The notes under the pieces: model-generated
The model's database searches: none
The model's input: the letters and a program-made list of their open reading frames with translations, nothing else
Told to the model about the DNA's origin: nothing
Source of the DNA: Gnetum montanum
Lineage: Eukaryota; Streptophyta; Gnetopsida; Gnetales; Gnetaceae
Direction: 5' to 3'
DNA length: 64,000 nucleotides
Assembly: GCA_015680685.1 (NCBI GenBank)
Contig: MNCI01033465.1
Location: 130,491 to 194,490, forward strand
Program-made: the position numbers and the translations under genes
In this document: in pieces, positions 1-11,000 of the stretch
Position numbering within the stretch: position 1 is the first letter of the stretch
Layout of the letters: every line of letters begins with the position of its first letter

Positions 1-846
1 TATTGGACAACCTTGCATAGGTTTGGTATTTCTCATTGAAAAGTTTTAGCATTGTGGACCATTGTTAAATTGAATTTGGTTTCAACAATATTTACCACAC
101 TTTAGCTCTATCAATTAGTATTCTAGGAAAGAGCTTAAGCTTTCACCACCCAATTTCAATGTTGTAGAAAGTGCAGGTATCATGGAAGGCTTGTAAATGA
201 TGTTGTAGATCTAACTCATAGTCTGCTACAAATTTAGGAATATTATTCATGTCAAGCTTAGGTAGGTGTCTCTTTTGCAATGCTTGCAAGATATCTTAAC
301 AAACTTTGTGATATGAATTAGGCTCTGACTCGCCACCAAGGGTTCATCATCATCAAAGAGGTTATGAGGGAAATTTTCATCTTTATTCATTTGATTGTGA
401 TGATGCTATCTATTGTCATAATGATGTATTTGACTTTTCCCATGGGTTTGATTCCAATTTTTAGTCCAACCCTTTAGTGGAGCTCTATCTCTATACATAC
501 ATTCATCTTCATTAGAACTAGACATTGAAGGAAAAGAGGAAGATGAGAAATTGGAAGAATTGCCATGGCTTCAATGGTGCTCTTCGGGGTCCTTTGATAT
601 ATCGTTTCTAGGTTTTGAGGAGGTCTTAGGGCTTGAGGCCTCCCCTAGTTTAGGTCCTACATCATCTCCTATAGGATTTTCTACCTTAGGTGAATGTAGT
701 CTTTGAGTGTCATCAAGGTGGTCATGATCATAAGAAACTCCTATATAAGGTTGGTCACTCCAATTTTCTTCATTGTATATCTTGTTAGTTCTCCAATGAC
801 TGTGTTCTCTATACAGTGCATTGTCACTTTTTTGTAAGAGAGACAT
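1..846 (-). pseudogene. Athila-type gag, N-terminal part, degenerate
   Basis: This is the start of a retrotransposon capsid (gag) polyprotein read leftwards and cut by the window edge. It opens MSLLQKSDNALYREH, clearly related to MSPLQRTNNAPYDEN at the start of the plus-strand gag copy at 11001. A serine-rich stretch (SNFSSSSSFPSMSSS) follows, as in the other copies, then the beginning of the conserved gag domain near the window start. Gag would form the cytoplasmic particle that packages element RNA. Stops and a frame change near 570 show it is inactive. A primer site and LTR lie immediately upstream at 950-1828. Homology to the other copies is seen directly; the lineage call rests on the shared tRNA-Asp-type primer site. 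Confidence 0.75.
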
Positions 847-949
847 TGTTGTTGGTTTATAGTGTGTGATTTAATATTTTCTAAAAGATCTATTGTTAAT
901 ACCTTTATAGAGATTGTATATAATATAACTAATCTAGATAACTAGCACT

Positions 950-968
950 CTCCTTGACAATGGTACCA
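950..968 (-). other. Primer binding site, tRNA-Asp type
   Basis: The minus strand reads TGGTACCATTGTCAAGGAG directly after the LTR end. It is a decayed form of the TGGCGCCGTTGCCGGGG site typical of Athila elements, where tRNA-Asp primes minus-strand DNA synthesis. Most differences are C-to-T or G-to-A changes. Confidence 0.65.
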
Positions 969-969
969 A

Positions 970-1828
970 TGATGAGTGATGAGGTACCCCTATGCCCAAC
1001 CATACAAATCACAAGAGCTCATGCACAATGTAGCTAAATTCCATGGATGGGACTAGTTGTGGCATCTAGATTGCTATGCCTTGATCAAAATTTGCTATCT
1101 CCCCACTTAGACTAGGGTAGCTTTGTCACAGATGGTTTAGTCTAGAGTGAGACATATGATTTTTATTATTTTATATTTATTTTTCTACGATTAACAATAG
1201 GTTGAAACTGAATTTATAATCAATTCAACTAATATAATTACTAATTAATAATCAACTACCCTAACATAAGTATCTGATCCCACTTCTCATGCACATCCTA
1301 AACACATATAATGCTAGTGGGTTACCAAATGTTAAGCATTGCTAGGATTACCCAGACTCATATGCATGCTCAAAGTGATTGTACTTATGTGCTTAATTAA
1401 TTAACATGCATGAAAATGTAAATATTAACTAAGTACATGAAAAGTAAATTGCGTGGAAAGTAAATCTAATCTAAGTCAAAGTGCTATAATGAATAAGAAT
1501 CAATCTCAATCTTATTGCCAAATCAAGGAATATGTCCAGGTACATTGCTAGTCAAATAAGACTTTGTACAACTAACTTAGATCCACTCTATGGGCACTCA
1601 CTGATTGTTCTCTAAGATTACAGAATAGAACTGCAAGAATTTAGCTACTCTATTGACAAAACTATATGAAAACTAACTAGAAAATTATGAGCCTGAGCAC
1701 TATATTTATAGGTTGGTATATATCCGCTGACATCGGATACCCGACATTACATCTTGAATCTGACATTTGATACCCAATGTTGAGGCTCCGATATCAAGTA
1801 CCTAACATTAAAGCATGTAAAAAACATG
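970..1828 (-). repeat. 5' LTR of the minus-strand Athila element
   Basis: Read leftwards it ends GGGGTACCTCATCACTCATCA, as the other Athila LTRs do. Its first eight bases (TGATGAAT) lie at 9784-9791, on the far side of the Athila-1 insertion, giving about 867 bp in all. It contains no gene. With the plus LTR starting at 1829 it forms a head-to-head LTR pair. Confidence 0.75.
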
Positions 1829-2333
1829 TGATGAAGGACTTTTTGTATCGACTAGGACATCAGGTACATGATGTTGGAGCCTAGATCTGACATTGGGGTA
1901 TATACCCTGAGTCTATAAATATACCACTTCAAGCATTCATATAGTACTCAATAACCTAGTAATGCTTAACGTTTGGTAGCCCAACAGTGCTATATGTGTT
2001 CAAGATGTGTCTAGAAAAGTGGAACGGTTACTTGTGTTAGGCTAGCTAGGCAATAGACAATAGTTTCAATCTACTCTACTATTTATTCTTATTGTAGGCG
2101 ATTACATCCATAAAACATAAAACGATAAAAATTCATATACCTCAATTACACTTAAACCATACCCTTGAGCCTCACAAGTGTATTTGGGAAGACAATGAAT
2201 GTTCTCAATGCCATTTCACTTCCTAGAGTAACTAATGTATGAGACAACTATAGGTCCACAAAATTCAACTAGATCATGCATAATGCCTTAGTGATTCGTA
2301 TGGTTGGGCATAGGGGTGCCTCACTAACCATCA
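1829..2333 (+). repeat. 5' LTR of Athila-1, internally deleted
   Basis: It starts TGATGAAGG and ends AACCATCA. It matches the 3' LTR at 8904 up to the TATA box (CTATAAATA near 1912), then jumps straight to the segment CACTTCAAGCATTCATATAG. About 370 bp around the transcription start are missing, so its promoter is probably damaged. Confidence 0.8.
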
Positions 2334-2334
2334 T

Positions 2335-2353
2335 TGGCACCATTGCTAGGGAC
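2335..2353 (+). other. Primer binding site, tRNA-Asp type
   Basis: TGGCACCATTGCTAGGGAC follows the LTR end after one base. It is the best preserved of the tRNA-Asp-like Athila sites in the window; it differs from TGGCGCCGTTGCCGGGG-type sites by G-to-A and C-to-T changes. Confidence 0.75.
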
Positions 2354-2491
2354 CTTTTTATTGTTTTATGTGCTATTTAGGATCTAGTGAAAGTATTTAA
2401 ATCATTGGAATGAACCTGAGAGTCATATCTTGTGTTACGATTACTACATCAAATTCTCAGTGCATACTATGATTTTTGTTTCACTAATCGA

Positions 2492-4870
2492 TAATGTCTT
2501 TTTGTCATAAGAGTGCTTCTCTACCCAAACCTGATAACACTCATCCATCAAAGCCTCAATAGTATTGAATTACATATACTCATCCTAATTATTATGTGCC
2601 AAAATTTACCTTCATCTTACACTAGGATGAATAGCTGTGGTGGCATGACATGGAGGGTAACATTATGTTGCTGCCTGATCGTGTTGCTCCTGCAATGCTT
2701 TATCAAATGCTTGCACAATGTGGTCTTTAAGACCACCTTGGGGAATATATCATGGAAGATGTCAAAGCCAGGGATTATCATCCCATTGAAGCACAATGCC
2801 TACAAGATCAACAACTAGAGTAGCATTATGAACTTTTGAAAGGAAAAGGGCTTAATGATTCTCTATTGTTGTTGTTCCAATAAGCTAGTGGGGATCTTCC
2901 ACTCAATGACACTCCTCTCTTTAACTTCAATGATGAAGGTCAAAATCAAAATTTTCACTCCAGAGTTCACAATTCTAATTTTGGTAACAAGGGATCTAAT
3001 GACAACACATGATTCGAAGGAGCAAGCCAAGATAGGGATGTTGGCAAGAAGTACAATTGTGATCATGGTTGTGATCACTAAAGAGGCAGTAGTAGGCACT
3101 ATGATGGTGCTATTTTCCCTTTCTCTTCTCCTTCATCATCATCTTCTTCTTCTATCTCTAACCATAACCACAGAAGGTGAGATCATGATGGAGGTAATCA
3201 AAATGAGCACAATGACTGATGGGACCACAATAACCAAAGGGACTTCCAGGATAGGCAAGATTAAGGACGTAGACGTTCAAGAGAAGTACATCACCATGAA
3301 CGAAGGGGTAGTAGAGAGCATCATAGGAAACATGATTAAGGCCTTGATGACCCTCTATTTGCTACCCAAAGTATGCTTAACATCCAGAGGCAATCAGAAT
3401 TCTAATAACACATGTGAAAGATAGTTGGATCAAATGATTAAACATGAAAAAATATTCCTTGATTTGAAGGAGGATATAACTCTGATCTGCAGAATCATCT
3501 TAAAGCTTTTCAAGATGCATGTGCCTTGCTAAACATAGAGAATGAATGATAGAAACTAAATTTGTTTTCTAGGACACTTATCAAAGAAGCAAAGAACTAG
3601 TACTGGTCCTTAGAACCAGAATCTATCAAACAATGGAGTACCATGCTTGAGATGTTCAATGATAAGTATCATATGTACTCCTGGGTGTCCAACTTAAGGA
3701 AGCATATTCAAGGGTGGAAACAAGGAGCACAAGAACCCTTGGATGCTACCATTGGCCAATACTATGCCTTGACGCACAAATGCCTTGTCCATGATTTTTC
3801 TCAGTTGGCTCAACTCCACCACATCATAGACGGGCTTCGTAATGAAATGAGGAAAAGCCTTAGTGTCTATGGCCAAGGGAACTTGTCAAAACTAACTTCT
3901 TATCAAGTACAAAGGTTAATAGAGTAGGTAGCTAAAGAGGAGGGCAAACTAAGAAAAAGGGAAAATGCAGAGGAGTACAACTGTGATCCTTCCATTTGCA
4001 AGTGGGAGGTTCGATTCTGTGACAGTGAGGATGAATCTATATTTGATGAGGGGATGCATAAAAAATCATTGCCACTTCAATAATTCCAATCAAAACTTAC
4101 TACCAAGGTTGATTAATTAAGAGACTCCATGGATAATAAATTTCAAGCTGTCCTCAAAATTGCTGAAGAGTCCTGAGAACAAGGTAGTAATCGAGCATAG
4201 GAGGTGCAAAGAAGCTAAACATGCATATTGCAAAGGTAATGGAAAAATTTCTAGAATAGAAGAGGTTGTGGATAGTGAATCAAATGATGATTGTGGATGT
4301 GATATCTACCAGTATAAACATCCCAAGGGATGTTGCCCTGTTATGTCACATCTTCAAGAGCCTGGGGTGTATGCCTTACATCCACAACTTACACAAAGGC
4401 AAACATCTAGGAGGTTGTCTTATCCTCAAGGTAATCTTAGGCAATTTTTCTAGTAATAACTATATTATCCAAGAAGAGCTCCAATGCAATCGTATGAACA
4501 ATACCAACCATGACAACAACCACAAGCAGGGGTGCTTGCATTGCCAAGGCAAAAATACCGTTACCAATAGCTTGATCCATATGGTTACCATGTTCACCAA
4601 TCCATGTCTCCATGTGACTCTTTTGATTACTATCAAAATCCTTCTTCACATTAAAGAAGGAATGTAACCTCCTATCCTTATCCTTCTCCTATCCATGCAC
4701 ATACTCTTCCTCTAGTTGCATAACTATCACCTACCCCACCAATGTAGAGTGAACTACCTGCTCAACCACAACAATGCAATGATATGAGGGCTGTTAATTT
4801 ATAACCAAATCATCAATCAAAGGGGTTGATTACCCAATCAAAGAAAAGACATTTCTTTTGACACCATCGT
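2492..4870 (+). pseudogene. Athila-1 gag, degenerate
   Basis: One frame starting MSFCHKSASLPKP carries gag, broken by many TAG/TAA/TGA codons. It has a basic serine- and histidine-rich N-terminal part. The conserved gag core (MLEMFNDKYHMYSWVSNL, then LHHIIDGLRNEMRKSL) lies at about 3640-3930. Near 4300 comes a zinc-knuckle-like stretch (CDIYQYKHPKGCCPV) in which the second cysteine position is tyrosine. The protein would assemble the particle. Protease follows in the same frame, as expected for a gag-pol fusion. The start was chosen as the first ATG in this frame after the primer site. Confidence 0.75.
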
Positions 4871-4959
4871 CCACCTAAACCTTCACCTACACTTATGGTT
4901 GACAACCTTACTCTTGCCTCTTCCTCCATATTAGATTCTTTCAGGCCTCCATCAAACCA

Positions 4960-5870
4960 AACTCTACCAAGGATCCATACTGTAATGCTTACTCACACCA
5001 TGTCTATTTGGATCTATGCAGGAAAACTTCCTAGAAAATTAGCTAATCCTATAAGTCCTCTAATTTATTTTTAGATTGCTAGAAACAATTAGTGCAAGGA
5101 TCTTCTTTATTCAGGTTTTGGCATTAATTTGATTTTTCATCAGATGTACACTACCTGGAACCTACCTCCTCTTAAGAAGAGAAACATCAAATTAGAATTG
5201 GTAGACCAGTCCATCACTATTCCATTGGGACTAGTAGAAGATATTATGATAATTTTCTATGGGTGGTCTTATCTTGTCAACTTCCTAGTAATCAAAGTGG
5301 AGAACTGCAAAGGGGGCTTCCCAATCATCATGGGAAGAGCATGGCTAAGCACCGTAGATGTAAGAATGGCAATTAGAGATCTTTCCTTGGAAATCTCTAA
5401 AGAAAATGCATTTAGAAAGATTGAGAAGAAGAAAGTTCCATGCATCGCATATAGTGATAGTGGGTACAATTATGTGTAGAAACATTGGGCCATAAAGCAA
5501 GCATCCATCTTTGCACACAAGAAATGTGCACTAGAAATATAAATTCAATGGTGTCTGTATGCAGTAGCCAAAAAATAGGAGGGCACCCAATGGCTAACCA
5601 CTGATTCAAAAAATAGCACACTGTGCATGGAACCAATTGAGAGCTTATCATATGAATATGTCACGAGCATGGATGAACTAGAGCAAGTTCATCATCAACT
5701 CTCTAACGATACAAATAATGATACCTATTGGGAAGCATTGGAAATGCCTATGAACTTCAAGAAACATCCCATTGAACTAAAAATGCTACCAGCTATAATG
5801 GAATATGTATTTTCTTATAATCAATGTGAGACTTGCTCTAGAACAGAAAGAGATGTTGTTGAAGGTAGTT
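4960..5870 (+). pseudogene. Athila-1 retropepsin-like protease and linker, degenerate
   Basis: The aspartic protease domain that would cut gag-pol. The expected catalytic D(S/T)GAS loop appears as LLYSGFGINLI, so the catalytic aspartate is lost. The conserved second half is clear: LGLVEDIMIIFYGW, then FPIIMGRAWLSTVDVRMAI, matching the usual PIILGRPFLATG-type motif. It stays in frame with gag. A linker from about 5627 (MEPIESLSYEYVTSMDEL) runs towards reverse transcriptase. The lost catalytic residue and the in-frame stops near 5480 make it a pseudogene. Confidence 0.75.
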
Positions 5871-7081
5871 GAAATATGGTCAGCAACTTTTGCTTGGTCA
5901 TATTCTAAATACATAGGAATTGAGCCTAGGATATGCTAGCATCGCATTTACACCAACCTAGCCATGAAGCCAAAACAATAGCCACAAAGGTAGTTGAATC
6001 TCAAATTGAAGCAAATCATCAAGGAGGAAATCAAATAACTCCTCAAAGTGGTGTTCATCTATCTCATTGCAGATAACAAGTGGGTTAGTCCACTCATAAT
6101 TGTACCAAAGAAAGATGGTAAGTGGTAGGTCTACATCAATTTTAGACTATTGAATATGGAACCATTCAAGGATCACTTTTCATTGCCATTTGTTGAATAG
6201 GTGCTCGACAAACTATCAAGGCATTGCTACTATAGCTTCCTAAATGGTTATATTGGCTATAACCAAATCCAAATTGCACCAGATGACCAAGCAAAGAAAA
6301 TGTTCACTAGTCCCTAGGGGAATTTTTCATATCATAAGATGTCATTTGGTCTATGCAATGCTCCTACCACATTTCAACACCTAGTCCTGAGCATCTTTCA
6401 ACAATAGATTAGTAGTGGTGTAGAAATCTTCATGGATGACTTCTCCACCTTTGGAGCTACATTTGAGCAAGCCCTGGATCACCTTGAGCAACTATGAAAA
6501 TGATGTGTCCAAACTAACTTGTGGCTTAGTTGGCAAAAAAGTCACCTCATGGTCTAGGATGGCATTGTATTGGGATATAAAATATTGCAAGTAGTGTCCA
6601 AGAGGGCATTGTATTGGGACACAAAATATCACAAGCAAGAACTAAGGTGGACCTTAAAAAAAATAAGGGTTATCCAACGAATAACCTACCAGCTAGAAAT
6701 AGTTAAAGATGTTCAATCATTTCTTTGACACATTGGCTAGTACTATTTATTCATAGAGAATTTCTCTAAGATTGTAAAATCATTCATCAAACTAACGAAA
6801 AAAGATGCTTCTTTTATCTAGACCCTAGAACGTGAGAAATCCTTCCAGCAACTAAAAGAAAATCTTGTGGAAACTCCAATTCTACAAGCCCCTGACTAGT
6901 CCAGACCATTTTATATCATCATAAATGCATTGAATTATGCTTTGGGAGCTATGATGATGTAGTTAGATGAAAAGAAATGTCTATACTACATCCATTGCAC
7001 TAGCTAAAGCATTGTGGATGCACAATTGAACTACACCACTACAAAAAAAGGAATTTAGTAGTGGTGTTTTCGCTAGAGAAG
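5871..7081 (+). pseudogene. Athila-1 reverse transcriptase and RNase H, degenerate
   Basis: Reverse transcriptase motifs appear in order: VSPLIIVPKKDGKW, CYYSFLNGYIGYNQIQIAP, MSFGLCNAPTTFQ and the catalytic FMDDFSTFG (near 6430). It then runs into RNase H (FYIIINALNYALGAMM near 6910), where the expected catalytic aspartate of TDAS is asparagine. The domain lies in a different frame from protease, and has many stops. RNase H is cut at a single N (7082), beyond which an inverted integrase fragment is placed. In an active element this enzyme would copy element RNA to DNA in cytoplasmic particles. Confidence 0.85.
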
Positions 7082-7082
7082 N

Positions 7083-7300
7083 CAATGATGGCTATTGCTT
7101 CTACCCATTTCATACAATAGTCAACAATGATGAAGTACACATTTTCATTTGACATGGGCATGATGGAACCCATGAAATCAATGCCCCAAATGTTAATGGG
7201 TTCTAGTGGTTGAATCCATTGTTGAGGTCCCTCCATTCGAGCATTTATTCCACCATCTCATTGGCATTGTTCACAAGAGTAGATGTAATGGTGAGCATCC
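7083..7300 (-). other. Inverted copy of integrase segment between two Ns, probable misassembly
   Basis: The minus strand encodes integrase core sequence (INIWGIDFMGSIMPMSN, then DYCMKWVEAIAII) nearly identical to the plus-strand integrase at about 7632-7851. It is bounded exactly by single Ns at 7082 and 7301. It also stands where the sister element (about 54515-54770) has the end of RNase H. A misplaced, reversed contig explains it better than a real inversion. Confidence 0.75.
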
Positions 7301-7301
7301 N

Positions 7302-8128
7302 ATCCTCTTTGCTAGAGAAATAACTAAACAAATGCCCAATGAGCCAAAAGGGTATGATAACATTCTCACCTTTCTCACTCAGGAGATGCCACAAGGGTTG
7401 GACCATCAAAGGAAATAATAATTTCTTCACCAAGTAAAGTACTTCATGGAGATCAATGGACACCTCTATAAGGTGTGTGTGAATGGTCTGGTTCAGTGGT
7501 TTATCCCTTGTTGCTGATCAACTACACGTGCTCCAAGACACTGATGAAGATCCCTATGGAGGACACTATGCTAAGAGATGCATGATCATTAAAATCTTGA
7601 TAGTAGGGTACTATTGGCCAATACTCTTCAAGGATGCTTATCATTTTATCTGCTCTTGTGAACAATGCCAACGAGATGGTGGAATGAATACTTGAATAGA
7701 GGGACCTCAAAAATGGATTCAACCTTTAGAACCATTCAACATTTGGGGCATTAATTTCATGGGTCCCATCACTCCCATGTTAAATGAAAATGTGTACATC
7801 ATAGTCATTGTTGACTATTGTATGAAATGGGTAGAAGCAATAGCCATCATTGACTATACATATTCTAATGCTACTCAATTTATACAATAAAATGTTGTAA
7901 ATAGGTTTGGTGTACCACATGCATTAATTTCTACCAATGGGACTCATTTTACAGGCACTACTTTTTAAAAGCTTATGCAATGCTTGGAGGTTGAACACAA
8001 ACTCACAACACCTTACCATCCCCAAGCTAGTGATTAAGCTAAGGTTACCAATAGTGAAATCACAAGGATACTAACAAGAACTATTAGCAAGTCTAGGAAG
8101 GACTAGAGCATAAAACTCAATGATGATC
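7302..8128 (+). pseudogene. Athila-1 integrase, degenerate, cut by a gap
   Basis: Integrase would insert element DNA into chromosomes. The N-terminal zinc domain is visible (GGHYAKR with a downstream CSCEQCQRDG, CxxC). The core has FNIWGINFMGP, in which the first catalytic aspartate has become asparagine, then VDYCMKWVEAIA with its aspartate intact. The glutamate region is recognisable near 8040 (TNSEITRI). The C-terminal part falls in the N-run; its counterpart survives at 19370-19590. Stops break the frame. Confidence 0.8.
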
Positions 8129-8567
8129 NNNNNNNNNNNNNNNNNNNNNNNNNNNNNNNNNNNNNNNNNNNNNNNNNNNNNNNNNNNNNNNNNNNNNNNN
8201 NNNNNNNNNNNNNNNNNNNNNNNNNNNNNNNNNNNNNNNNNNNNNNNNNNNNNNNNNNNNNNNNNNNNNNNNNNNNNNNNNNNNNNNNNNNNNNNNNNNN
8301 NNNNNNNNNNNNNNNNNNNNNNNNNNNNNNNNNNNNNNNNNNNNNNNNNNNNNNNNNNNNNNNNNNNNNNNNNNNNNNNNNNNNNNNNNNNNNNNNNNNN
8401 NNNNNNNNNNNNNNNNNNNNNNNNNNNNNNNNNNNNNNNNNNNNNNNNNNNNNNNNNNNNNNNNNNNNNNNNNNNNNNNNNNNNNNNNNNNNNNNNNNNN
8501 NNNNNNNNNNNNNNNNNNNNNNNNNNNNNNNNNNNNNNNNNNNNNNNNNNNNNNNNNNNNNNNNNNN
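8129..8567. other. Assembly gap (439 Ns)
   Basis: Unresolved sequence. By comparison with the copy at 19351-19838 and with Athila-3, it should hold the integrase C-terminus and the short region before the 3' tail. Confidence 0.95.
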
Positions 8568-8903
8568 AAGCAGGACTATCTTCACCAAGGATGATGCATC
8601 AGTACCATACAATGAGGACCATCATAATAAGAGGATCTCTTCTCTCTCTCTCATTCTCCTATTGTCAAGAGGTGTTGAATGTCAATATTCTCCAAGGCAT
8701 TCACTCCTCTTCTCATGAACACCAAATATTGTAAAAATTGTAATTATGTACACTTGGGCACTCAAAGTCTATATGTCAATTTCATCTAAGTCAATTTGTC
8801 ATGTTAGTTAATAATTCCATACCTACCTAATATGTTATATTGTAAAGAACATGTTCCTCCTCTTCTTTACTCAAGGACAAGTTTTCATTCAATTGTGGGG
8901 TTA
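8568..8903 (+). other. Athila-1 3' untranslated tail and polypurine tract
   Basis: Nearly the same as 19838-20175. It ends in the block CAAGGACAAGTTTTCATTCA and a purine-rich tract (ATTGTGGGGTTA, 8892-8903) directly before the 3' LTR. The same order is seen before the LTRs at 43461 and 61388. There is no reading frame with recognisable content. Confidence 0.7.
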
Positions 8904-9778
8904 TGATGAAGCACTATTTGTATCAGACGTGACATCAAGTATGCAATGTTGAGGCCACGACATCGTGTACATAATGTTGGGGTCTAGATCTAACGTCAAA
9001 TGTTTGACATTGGGGTATATACCTTGAGTCTATAAATATCACACCTGGGCTCCAATTTTCACAAGTAATTTATTAGTCAATCTTCAAGTTTCAAGCAAGG
9101 TAGTGAAGCTCTTATTGTTTCTTCTCCCTAGAGTTAGAATACTTTCTGAGTGCCCGTAGAGGAAGTCTAAAGTGTGTATAGTTCTTTGTTCAAGCACTAA
9201 TTTACCTAAGCATAATAGTGTGATAGGAATAAAGCGAACTCTTTTGGAAATCCTTGTAGCACTGAGAATAACTTAATATTTTCTTTATTACATTTTACTT
9301 TCTTGTTCTTTACTTTAATGCATTTCATTGAGAAATTTATTTCTAGTAATTAATGAACATGAGCACAACCACTTCGAGCATTCATATAGTACTTGGTAAC
9401 CTAGAAACACTTAATGTTTGGTAGCCCAGCAATGTTATATATGTTTAGGATGTGTCCAAGAAAGTGGAATAGTTACTTGTGTTAAGCTAGCTAAGCAATA
9501 GACATTAGTTTCAATCTACTCTATCCTTTATTATTGTTGTAGGAGACTACATCCATAAAACATAAAACAATAAAAATTCATATACCTCAATTACACTTAA
9601 ACGATACCCTTAAGCCTCACAAGTGTAGATGGGAAGACAATGAACATTCTCAACACTAGTTAACTTCCTAGAGGAACTAGTGTATGAGATAACTATACGT
9701 CCATATAATTCAACTGAATCGCGTGTAACACCTTAGTGGTTTGTATGATTGGACTCAGGGGTACGTCATTGCTCATCA
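8904..9778 (+). repeat. 3' LTR of Athila-1 (875 bp)
   Basis: It starts TGATGAAGC and ends GCTCATCA. A TATA box (TATAAATATC, 9031-9040) lies about 130 bp in. Upstream of it are alternating GACATC/ATGTTG-like short dyads. It is followed by the ACATG target duplication. It is a full-length reference for the shortened 5' LTR. Confidence 0.85.
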
Positions 9779-9791
9779 ACATGATTCATCA

Positions 9792-10409
9792 AAACATAAT
9801 TATGAACTACTTTAACTAATCTAATTGACAATTAATAACTTACTATCCTAACATAAGTATTTGGTCCCACCATCTATGCACATCTTACACACATATAACA
9901 CTGCTAAGTTACCAAACGTTAAGCATTATTAGGATTACCAAGCATCATGCGTATGCTCGAAGAGGTCATACTTATGTGCTTAATTAATTTCTATTTAATC
10001 AAACTAGCTTAATTTAGCTTAATTATTTGGGAATATTAAAGGAAATTACATAAAACATTTAAATGTATAAATAAAATATTTAAGCTAGCCAAGGTGCTGC
10101 AAGGTTTAATCAAAAAGCTTGTCTTTATTTCCATACATACTACCATGCTTAGGTACAACAGTGCTTGAATAAAGATCCATACACTCAATGACTCTTATTG
10201 TGGGCACTTTGGAAAATATTCTAACTCTGGAGAAAAGAAACTACAAGAACTCTACTATGCTATGACAAAAACTATATGGAAATCAGGTGCCCAAGTGCTA
10301 TATTTATAGGTCAGCACATACCTCGTGATATGGGATATCCAACATTGCATCTTGGGGTCTGATATTGGATGCTTGACATCACAAATTTGTCCTACTAAAT
10401 GCGATTCAA
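9792..10409 (-). repeat. Truncated Athila LTR fragment, minus strand
   Basis: The reverse complement matches Athila LTR sequence, for example TAACATAAGTATTTGGTCCC here against TAACATAAGTATCTGATCCC at 1262. The 3' part of the LTR is missing at the 9792 side, exactly where the minus-strand element ends, so that element probably inserted into an older LTR. The right end meets a plus-strand LTR fragment head to head. Confidence 0.65.
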
Positions 10410-10854
10410 TAGTGATTTATATATACACATAAGTACAAAAATTTTGAGCATACGTTAACATTTGTTAATCCTAGTGGCACTTAATGCTTGGTAACCCAAT
10501 AATGTTGTAACATGATACAGGATGTGCATGGTAAATGGGAATGAATGCTTATGTGAGGATTAGTTAAGATATTAGTTAGTTACTAGATTAGTTAAACATT
10601 CAATTACTTTATTTTTTAGCATTTAGGATTTTTAAGCAAAAAACATAAAATTATAAAAATCGTATGCCTCAATTTTGCTTAACCATACACTTGTACTTCA
10701 CAAGTGAAATTGAGAAGACAACAATCATGTTCTTGATATTCAGTACCTAGACCTAGTGTACTTAGAGATCTAAAGTTTACGGAATTTGATTGGATCACTT
10801 AGTGAACATTAGTGATTCATATAGTTGGCCATAGGGATTGCTCGCTACTCCTCA
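10410..10854 (+). repeat. 5'-truncated LTR of the gag-only Athila derivative
   Basis: It matches the 3' half of the LTR at 43461-44310, including the shared block TTAGTTACTAGATTA, and ends CTACTCCTCA just before a primer site. The promoter half is absent, so this copy should not be transcribed from its own LTR. Confidence 0.7.
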
Positions 10855-10855
10855 T

Positions 10856-10874
10856 TGGTGTCATTACCAAGGAC
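10856..10874 (+). other. Primer binding site, tRNA-Asp type
   Basis: TGGTGTCATTACCAAGGAC, one base after the LTR end; a decayed tRNA-Asp complement. The same 19-mer appears at 22063-22081. Confidence 0.7.
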
Positions 10875-11000
10875 TTTAGTTAGCTACATTCACTATCTAG
10901 GACAATAGTAAAATCACTAAATGATTGCTATAGTAGTATTAACAATTTCTCTTTTTGAAAATATTAGTATTTTAAGTCACACACACTATTAATCGAAAGC

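Larger units (their letters stand above)
1829..9778 (+). mobile_element. Athila-1: Ty3/gypsy element with both LTRs and target duplication
   Basis: The order is LTR (1829-2333), primer site, gag, protease, reverse transcriptase/RNase H, integrase, sequencing gap, 3' tail and LTR (8904-9778). The flanks are ACATG (1824-1828) and ACATG (9779-9783), a 5-bp target duplication that fixes both ends. It is inserted near the 5' tip of the opposite-strand Athila LTR. The coding region has many stops and at least one frame change between protease and reverse transcriptase. No third ORF is visible: the related copy at 19351 goes from integrase almost straight to the 3' tail. The 5' LTR has an internal deletion relative to the 3' LTR, so the two LTRs cannot simply be compared for dating. 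Confidence 0.85.

Noticed and set aside
2855-3424. A 189-residue open stretch on the plus strand
   Set aside because: It is a shifted reading of the Athila-1 gag region; the true gag frame overlaps it and matches the other gag copies.
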